DNA of 64,000 nucleotides from NCBI GenBank assembly GCA_024226515.1, contig JAAELQ010000292.1, positions 1 through 64,000 on the forward strand, in the 5' to 3' direction. Of this stretch, positions 58,885-64,000 are shown in pieces. The stretch's first letter is position 1; each line of letters begins with the position of its first letter. The stretch is from a bacterium. Lineage in GTDB: Bacteria > Acidobacteriota > Polarisedimenticolia > Polarisedimenticolales > Polarisedimenticolaceae. A program made the position numbers and the translations under genes. The notes under the pieces were generated by a model. It made no database searches, had not been told where the DNA came from, and was given only the letters and a program-made list of their open reading frames with translations.

Positions 58885-59895
58885 ATGAGAGTCGTGGTCA
58901 CCGGTGCCTCGGGGCACGTCGGCGCGAACCTGGTTCGAGCGCTGCTGGATCGAGGGGACGAGGTGCGCGCGCTGGTGCATCGGCGCAGCGAGTCTCTCGA
59001 GGGCCTCGACGTCGAGTACGCCCACGGCGACGTGCTCGATTCGCCGTCCCTGCGCGCCGCGTTCGAGGGCGCCGAGCGGGTCTACCACCTGGCGGCGCTG
59101 ATCTCGATCGACGGCAACCGGGGCGGAGCGGTGCCCGCGATCAACGTCCGGGGCGCACGCAACGTCGCCGAGGCCGCCCTCGACGCCGGCGTCGGCCGCC
59201 TCGTTCACTGCAGCTCGATCCACGCCTTCGACCAGGAGCCGCTCGGACGGCCGCTGGACGAGCAACGGAGTCGGGCCGACGAGCGGGGGGGCCACCCGGC
59301 CTACGACGTCTCCAAGGCGCGCGGCGAGCGCGAGGTGCGCGCGGTGATCGAGCGCGGCCTCGACGCCGTGATCGTCAATCCCACCGGGATCATCGGACCG
59401 AACGACTTCCAGGACTCGCGCATGGGCAGGGTGCTGCTGGACCTGGCGCTGCGCAGGCTGCCCAGCCTGATCGACGGCGGCTTCGTCTGGGTCGACGTGC
59501 GCGACGTCTGCGACGGCCTCATCGCTGCAGGCGACCTCGGACGAACCGGCGAGAACTACCTGCTCGGCGGCCGGCACGCGACCGTGCGCGAGCTGGCCAC
59601 GCTGGTCGAAGAAGAGACGGGTGTCGCGCCGCCGCGTATCACCTCGCCGATGTGGCTCGCGCGGATCGGCGCGCCGTTCGTCGTGGCGGCCGGACGGATT
59701 CGCGGCAGCGAGCCGCTCTACACGGGCGAGGCGCTGCGCGCCCTGCGCGGGAATCGCGACATCGCCACGACCAAGGCTCGCGACGAGCTCGGTTTCAGCC
59801 CGCGCCCGCTCGACCGGACCGTGCGCGACACGCTCGACTGGTACGTGGCGACCGGTCGACTTCCGCACGGCCTGCTGCGCCCGGCCGCCGGCTGA
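58885..59895 (+). CDS. Extended SDR, 3beta-hydroxysteroid dehydrogenase/dihydroflavonol reductase-like
   Basis: This 336-residue NAD(P)-dependent enzyme has the extended-SDR nucleotide motif VTGASGHVGANLV, the strand YHLAALISIDG, the Ser in HCSSIHAF and the catalytic Tyr-Lys in YDVSKARGE, then NPTGIIGPNDF. This family covers 3beta-HSD/isomerase, HpnA-like and dihydroflavonol reductases. The next gene, a 5alpha-reductase homologue, starts 2 nt after its stop, which favours a sterol or isoprenoid alcohol substrate. A TATCAT box (58870-58875) ends 9 nt before the ATG, so the message may be leaderless. Confidence 0.85.
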   Translation: MRVVVTGASGHVGANLVRALLDRGDEVRALVHRRSESLEGLDVEYAHGDVLDSPSLRAAFEGAERVYHLAALISIDGNRGGAVPAINVRGARNVAEAALDAGVGRLVHCSSIHAFDQEPLGRPLDEQRSRADERGGHPAYDVSKARGEREVRAVIERGLDAVIVNPTGIIGPNDFQDSRMGRVLLDLALRRLPSLIDGGFVWVDVRDVCDGLIAAGDLGRTGENYLLGGRHATVRELATLVEEETGVAPPRITSPMWLARIGAPFVVAAGRIRGSEPLYTGEALRALRGNRDIATTKARDELGFSPRPLDRTVRDTLDWYVATGRLPHGLLRPAAG

Positions 59896-59897
59896 TC

Positions 59898-60656
59898 GTG
59901 GCGCAGGATCCGCTGTACCGCGGGCTCGTCGTTGCGGTGTTCGCCCTGGGCGCCCTGACGTGGATCGCCCTGGTCCTCGTGACCGCGCCCTACGGGCGGC
60001 ACGAACGCGCCGGCTGGGGGCCGAAGATCCCGAGCCGGCTGGGCTGGATCGTGATGGAGAGCCCCGCGGTGCTGTTCTTCGCCTGGGTCTACTCGCAGGG
60101 GGAGAACCGCGCGGAACTGGTTCCTCTCGTGCTGCTGGGCGTCTGGCAGTTTCACTACCTCCACCGCACGTTCGTCTACCCGTTTCGCATGCGCGCCTCG
60201 GGGAAGACGATGGCGCTGGCGATTCCGTTGCTCGCCCTCGCGTTCAACGTGCTCAACGCGTGGGTCAACGCGCGCTGGATCTCGCACGTCGGGCGCTACA
60301 GCGATGCGTGGTTGCGCGATCCGCGTTTTCTGGCGGGCGCGGTCGTGTTTCTCGTCGGCTGGGCGATCAACGTTCGCGCGGACTCCGTGCTGTTCCGACT
60401 GCGCAAGCCCGGCGAGACCGGCTACAAGGTCCCGCGCGGTGGACTGCACGACCGCGTCGCGTGCCCCAACTACTTCGGCGAGATCGTCGAGTGGTGCGGT
60501 TACGCGCTGATGGCCTGGTCCCCCGCCGCGCTGGCCTTCGCGTTCTATACCGTGGCCAACCTGGCGCCGCGCGCCGCGGCGCACCTGCGCTGGTACCGCG
60601 AAAAGTTCCCGGACTATCCGCCGGAGCGCAAGGCGTTGGTCCCGCACGTGTGGTGA
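59898..60656 (+). CDS. Steroid 5alpha-reductase-family membrane protein
   Basis: This 252-residue protein has six or seven membrane segments and the C-terminal signature of the 3-oxo-5alpha-steroid 4-dehydrogenase family: VPRGGLHDRVACPNYFGEIVEWCGYALMAW, then NLAPRAAAHLRWYREKFPDYPPERKALVP. These enzymes use NADPH to reduce a conjugated double bond in steroids, polyprenols or fatty enoyl-CoA. The start is GTG at 59898, 2 nt after the SDR stop. With the SDR, the RetSat-like and the PlsC-like genes it forms a putative isoprenoid/steroid-modifying group. No squalene cyclase or epoxidase is in the window. Confidence 0.85.
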   Translation: MAQDPLYRGLVVAVFALGALTWIALVLVTAPYGRHERAGWGPKIPSRLGWIVMESPAVLFFAWVYSQGENRAELVPLVLLGVWQFHYLHRTFVYPFRMRASGKTMALAIPLLALAFNVLNAWVNARWISHVGRYSDAWLRDPRFLAGAVVFLVGWAINVRADSVLFRLRKPGETGYKVPRGGLHDRVACPNYFGEIVEWCGYALMAWSPAALAFAFYTVANLAPRAAAHLRWYREKFPDYPPERKALVPHVW

Positions 60657-60664
60657 GCGGTAGG

Positions 60665-61471
60665 ATGGACGCCGTGCAAGAGAAGCGTCGAAATCACCTG
60701 CTGTGGATCGGCCCGCTGGTGACCGTCGTGGCCGTGCTGAGCTACTTCATGTTCTTCGCGCAGTTCCCCGCGCTGCGCGACGTGCCGTGGCTCAACCTAC
60801 CGCTGACGCTGATCGGCGTCGGGCTGTCGGCGCTCGGTGTGTGGCGCGCGTTCTCGCCGAACGATCTGCGCCGCGGCAAGCGCCTGGGGCCGACGGGGTT
60901 GGTGTTCTCGGCAGCCCTGGCGACGGTCTTCTGCCTCTACCTGTTCTCCTGGAGCTACATGCTGCCGCCGCCGCCCGAGCGGGGGCTGGATCTCGAAGCG
61001 GCCTCGTCGGTCGAGCTGCTCGATCACGACGGCAGGCCGGTCCGGCTGGCCGATTACCGCGGGCGCCGGCTGGTCGTCGTGTTTTACCGCGGCTTCTGGT
61101 GACCGTTCTGCCTCTCGGAGCTGCACGGGCTGCAGACACGCATCGACGAGTTCCGCGCACTCGACGCCGAGATCGTCGCCGTCTCGATGGACTCGCCCGA
61201 GGAGTCGGCAGAGATCGTCGAGGCCTACGATCTCGAGTTCCCCATCGTCTCCGACCCGGACGCGAAGTGGATCGAGGCGTTCGACGTGCTGCACGTCAAC
61301 GGCGGCATGACCGGCGACATCGCGCGGCCCGCGACCTTCATCCTCGACCGCGACGGAGAGGTCGTCTGGCTCCATGCCCCCGAGAACTGGCGCATCCGGG
61401 TACGGCCGCAGGAGATCCTCGATCGGCTGAGCGATCCGGCCCAGGCTCGGCAGCAGCCGTCGGGTAGCTGA
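60665..61471 (+). CDS. Selenoprotein: membrane-anchored peroxiredoxin-like protein with UxxC active site
   Basis: The frame runs from ATG 60665 to TGA 61469-61471 (268 aa) with an in-frame TGA at 61100-61102 (codon 146), read here as selenocysteine. Three membrane helices (about 11-32, 40-58 and 72-92) precede an AhpC/TSA-redoxin domain (about 98-255). The active site reads VVVFYRGFW-U-PFCLSEL, where homologues have CPFC or CPYC, so Sec replaces the first Cys and Cys149 is the partner. The downstream part is intact: IVAVSMDSPEE, EFPIVSDPDAKW, ARPATFILDRDGEVVW. A bacterial SECIS-type hairpin starts 18 nt after the TGA. It is probably a thiol peroxidase or disulfide reductase at the membrane. 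It starts 8 nt after the 5alpha-reductase stop. Confidence 0.85.
61100..61102 (+). other. Recoded TGA (selenocysteine codon)
   Basis: The TGA sits exactly at the position of the peroxidatic/resolving first Cys in FYRGxWCPFC-type redoxins. No frame change or loss of coding occurs on either side, so a nonsense mutation is less likely than recoding. Confidence 0.82.
61121..61135 (+). promoter_or_regulatory. Candidate bacterial SECIS hairpin
   Basis: CTGCA (61121-61125), loop CGGGC, TGCAG (61131-61135) forms a 5-bp stem. The stem begins 18 nt and the loop 23 nt after the TGA, and G is the second loop base. These values lie within the known pattern for SelB-binding SECIS elements (loop 16-37 nt from the UGA, a G among the first two loop bases). 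Confidence 0.65.
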
Positions 61472-63745
61472 TCAGGGGCATGCACCCGCGACCCGGCGGG
61501 ATTCCGGCTGCGCCAGGCCCAGGTGATCGCCGCAGACTCCGTTGACGCGCACGAGGTACGCGAACAGCGCCGCGGGCGTCGCGGCATCGCTCGCCGCGGG
61601 GGTCGGTTGTTGGGCCGCGAGACACTCCGGCGACGTGAAGTCCCACGGAGCGGGACTGCGCAGCAGGTCGTACGACACACCGCCGCCGCCCGTGTCGATC
61701 GGGGCGGTCCACTCGAGGTCGGTCGGAGTGGTGAATTTCAGCTCCGTCGCCGGCCCGATTCGCTCGGCGTTGCCGGGATCGCCCGGGCCGCAGTCGCAGG
61801 CGGCTCCCACACCGTCGCCGTCGAGGTCGGCCTGCGTGGCGTTGGGCACGGTCGGGCAGTTGTCGGTCGTGTCGCAGACGAGGTCGACGTCGTCATCCAG
61901 CTCGACCTCGCCGCAGCCGCACGCGCCGGGGTCGAACTTCCACGGGTCCGCCGGGCACAGGTCCGCGCAGTCCGGCATGCCGTCGATGTCGAAGTCGACG
62001 CCGTCGTTCTCGCCGGGACAGCGGTCGTAGCAGTCGTACACGCCGTCCTCGTCCGAATCGACGTCGGGGATCTCACACGGGCACTGACGGAAGATGTAGA
62101 TGTTCCACTTCGAGGGGTCTTCGGGGCACTGGTCGTAGCAGTCGGGGATGCCGTCCGCGTCGGTGTCGGCCTCACCGTGATCCGGGTCGTCGGGGCAGTT
62201 GTCGGCGCAGTCGGGGATGCTGTCTCCGTCGCTGTCGACATCCTCGGGGACGCCGCACGGGCACCAGAAGAAGCCCTGCGTGCCGTCCGCCCCGCCCTTG
62301 GTCGGGTCGTCGGGACAGATGTCGCTGCAATTACCGATGCCGTCGCCGTCGTAATCCGGCTCGTCGGCGAAACCGTCGCAGTTGTTGTCCCGGTAGTCGC
62401 ACAGCTCCTGTGCCCCCGGGTAGATCGTGTCGTCGTCGTCGTTGCAGTCGATCAGCTCGTCGAAACCGTCGCCGTCGATGTCGCACGGGCCGAGCCCCTC
62501 GTCGACGACCTCGTCACAGTTGTTGTCCTTGTGGTCGCAGATCTCGGGCGCCCCGGGGTAGACGGTGGCGTCGTGATCGTCGCAGTCCAGCGTCTCGCCG
62601 ACACCGTCCATGTCGATGTCGGGCTCGTCGCGCTCGATCTCGATCGTCACCGTCGACGCGTCGTGCGACAGCTGCGTGATGACGAGGTTGTGCGCCACCG
62701 GATCGGAGTAGGCGGCCAGGTCGTCGAGGCCCGTGATGTAGAACGTCTGCGAACTGAATCCCGTCGAGTTGTGGACCTGCAGGCGGTTCAGGTACGTCGA
62801 GCTCATCGTCGAGTCGTAGCCCACCGCGGCGCGATAGGACAGGTAGTACGGGCGGTTCGGGACGTCGGGACGCGAGATGCGGACCACCTGCGGGAACTGG
62901 GCCAGCGCCGGGTCGGTCTCGAGCGCCTCGAGCGTGAGGTTCCAGATGCCACCGCCGAACAGGTCCACGATCTGCCCCGCCGGGACCCAGTCCATCTGCA
63001 CCTTGTGCGGACCGTTGAACTGCCGCCAGATCGACGACGATCCCATGATGTCCGACAGGTCGCCGTACTCCGAATTGATCGTGCCGTCGTTGTCGGGGTC
63101 GGTCGACGCGTGGTGCAGCCCCAGGTTGTGCCCGATCTCGTGGGCGTACGTCGTCGCTCGTGTCGTGCGCATCCACGTCCGGCACGAGCTCGAGCAGCCG
63201 AGCTGCCCCCGCCCCGACCAGCTACTGCACACGCCGCTCACCTTCGGCAGCACGTACATCCGGTGCTGATACAACCCGAGATCCACGCCCAGGGCCTGCA
63301 GCTCCGTATCCGCCTCGTTGGACCACGTGTGATAGGTGCACTCGGCGCCGATGATGCTGCTGGGAATCGTCACGTGGAAGATGTCGTGCAGCATGTCGCC
63401 GTCGGCGTCCGACACCAGCGTCGTCAACCCGAACGACGCCTCGGCGATCACGCCCGCCGTGTTCCGGGTGTTGTCGTACAGCACCCCGGCGACGAACGCG
63501 ACCGGGTCGGCGACGTTGTACGTGTTGGCGACCGTCTCGTCGGCGAAGTCGACGATGACCGCCATCACCGTGCGTGGGCCGTGCGGCACGGCGGCGGTGA
63601 ATCCGCCCAGCGGTTCGTCGACGAACTCGACGACGCACTTGTCGGCGTCCTCATCGACGTGCTTTACGGAGACCGGGAGACCGTCCCCCGCGATCGATAC
63701 GCCCGCGCTCGAAATCACGATCAGCAGCGCCGCCAGCTTCGCCAT
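61472..63745 (-). CDS. Secreted M11-like metalloprotease with MopE-type and thrombospondin-3 repeats
   Basis: This 757-residue exported protein has a signal peptide (about 1-19) and a metzincin-like catalytic domain with HEIGHNLGLHH (His202, Glu203, His206, His212) and a Met-turn in LSDIMGSS, as in gametolysin (M11). From about 385 there are two MopE-like units (DCDDHDATVYPGAPEICDHKDNNCD and the next). At least four calcium-binding thrombospondin-3-type repeats follow (DVDSDGDSIPDCADNCP and similar). The fibronectin-like tail ends GACP. GAGGAGGG lies just before the ATG at 63745. The 3' ends of this gene and the selenoprotein gene abut with no gap. Likely an extracellular, calcium-stabilised protease. 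Confidence 0.9.
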   Translation of the reverse strand: MAKLAALLIVISSAGVSIAGDGLPVSVKHVDEDADKCVVEFVDEPLGGFTAAVPHGPRTVMAVIVDFADETVANTYNVADPVAFVAGVLYDNTRNTAGVIAEASFGLTTLVSDADGDMLHDIFHVTIPSSIIGAECTYHTWSNEADTELQALGVDLGLYQHRMYVLPKVSGVCSSWSGRGQLGCSSSCRTWMRTTRATTYAHEIGHNLGLHHASTDPDNDGTINSEYGDLSDIMGSSSIWRQFNGPHKVQMDWVPAGQIVDLFGGGIWNLTLEALETDPALAQFPQVVRISRPDVPNRPYYLSYRAAVGYDSTMSSTYLNRLQVHNSTGFSSQTFYITGLDDLAAYSDPVAHNLVITQLSHDASTVTIEIERDEPDIDMDGVGETLDCDDHDATVYPGAPEICDHKDNNCDEVVDEGLGPCDIDGDGFDELIDCNDDDDTIYPGAQELCDYRDNNCDGFADEPDYDGDGIGNCSDICPDDPTKGGADGTQGFFWCPCGVPEDVDSDGDSIPDCADNCPDDPDHGEADTDADGIPDCYDQCPEDPSKWNIYIFRQCPCEIPDVDSDEDGVYDCYDRCPGENDGVDFDIDGMPDCADLCPADPWKFDPGACGCGEVELDDDVDLVCDTTDNCPTVPNATQADLDGDGVGAACDCGPGDPGNAERIGPATELKFTTPTDLEWTAPIDTGGGGVSYDLLRSPAPWDFTSPECLAAQQPTPAASDAATPAALFAYLVRVNGVCGDHLGLAQPESRRVAGACP

Positions 63746-63843
63746 GCACCCTCCTCATCGACGCGACCTGTTCGCGACAGAGAGAATCTACCGGAAAAGC
63801 CACACCGGACAAGGACAGGATGCTCTCGATCGCGCAGCCGCGG

Positions 63844-64000
63844 TCATTGCCCCAGGATCACCCCGACCAGCTCGCGCTCGCGGTCGCGATTGTCGAAGTT
63901 GATCGCTACGATCTGCTGCCAGGTCCCGAGCTGCAACCGCCCGTCGACGATCGGCAACGCGAGGCTCGTCTTGAGCAGCGCCGAGCGGACATGCGAGAAG
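63844..64000 (-). CDS. yjbQ: YjbQ/UPF0047-family protein, C-terminal part
   Basis: Only the last 51 codons are in the window. The translation HVRSALLKTSLALPIVDGRL, then QLGTWQQIVAINFDN and RERELVGVILGQ, matches the C-terminus of the YjbQ family (secondary thiamine-phosphate synthase-like), including the DGRLxLGTWQ motif. The gene is cut by the end of the window, so start and length are unknown. It ends 98 nt upstream of the metalloprotease start, on the same strand. Confidence 0.85.
   Translation of the reverse strand, partial: FSHVRSALLKTSLALPIVDGRLQLGTWQQIVAINFDNRDRERELVGVILGQ

Noticed and set aside
61100..61102. Nonsense mutation making the redoxin a pseudogene
   Set aside because: The downstream part is fully intact, the TGA is exactly at the active-site Cys position, and a SECIS-like hairpin follows, so recoding is preferred.
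1..64000. Prophage, insertion sequence or integron
   Set aside because: No transposase, integrase, capsid or terminase genes and no tRNA-flanked direct repeats were seen; only palindromic elements are present.

Overview
The window is 64 kb of very GC-rich bacterial chromosome with dense coding on both strands. There are no rRNA, tRNA, CRISPR, phage or insertion-sequence genes that I can see. Large secreted proteins dominate: FG-GAP, subtilisin, metzincin, parallel beta-helix and Cys-rich types, many ending in the same kind of fibronectin-like tail. With the ApbE/DUF3570 cluster, isoprenoid-glycan genes and an in-frame UGA selenoprotein, this points to an environmental, heterotrophic, Gram-negative-type bacterium. 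Acidobacteriota-like (for example Polarisedimenticolia or Thermoanaerobaculia) is my best guess, held with low confidence because no phylogenetic marker is present.

Layout. 1-661: non-coding, with an 18-bp perfect inverted repeat. 662-6271: giant FG-GAP secreted protein. 6278-8188: cupin, small secreted protein, methyltransferase. 8258-11343: ApbE, a thioredoxin-DUF4266 fusion and a DUF3570 outer-membrane protein. 11351-19044: copper block of CusA-like pump, CusB-like adaptor with a YHS domain, and a divergent multicopper oxidase, followed by a LuxR-type HTH protein. 19593-25222: secreted proteins and one unrecognised 427-residue protein. 25318-31182: six-gene operon for lipid-linked glycan work (membrane glycosyltransferase, methyltransferase, FemAB/GNAT, GtrB-like, GtrA-like, SGNH). 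31200-35921: subtilase, DUF454, then an overlapping three-gene set of membrane/arrestin-like proteins and a P-loop ATPase. 35905-37878: serC and serA. 38115-41213: VIT/VWA protein, sigma factor, small protein. 41488-44463: Cys-rich secreted protein with a recent internal duplication. 44561-45183: PIN/Phd toxin-antitoxin pair. 45259-46977: class D beta-lactamase fused to a NodB deacetylase. 47050-52637: SGNH protein, HEAT-repeat protein, DUF2007, J-like membrane protein, ADP-forming acyl-CoA synthetase. 52766-56602: large subtilase. 56607-60656: PlsC, RetSat-like oxidoreductase, 3beta-HSD-like SDR and steroid 5alpha-reductase-like genes. 60665-61471: selenoprotein redoxin. 61472-63745: M11-like metalloprotease. 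63844-64000: C-terminus of YjbQ.

The most notable signals are: (1) a membrane-anchored redoxin whose CxxC active site is encoded UxxC through an in-frame TGA, with a bacterial-type SECIS hairpin 18 nt downstream; (2) a secreted class D beta-lactamase-polysaccharide deacetylase fusion; (3) three nested palindromes with GGGGTCAG/CTGACCCC ends placed at gene ends, one of them supplying the stop codon of the CusA gene; (4) an overlapping arrestin-like/arrestin-like/ATPase operon of unknown role; (5) a shared C-terminal module on at least seven exported proteins. Most intergenic promoters cannot be called with confidence. A T-tract 80-94 nt upstream of seven start codons and several -10-like boxes within 10 nt of a start codon are noted as patterns.
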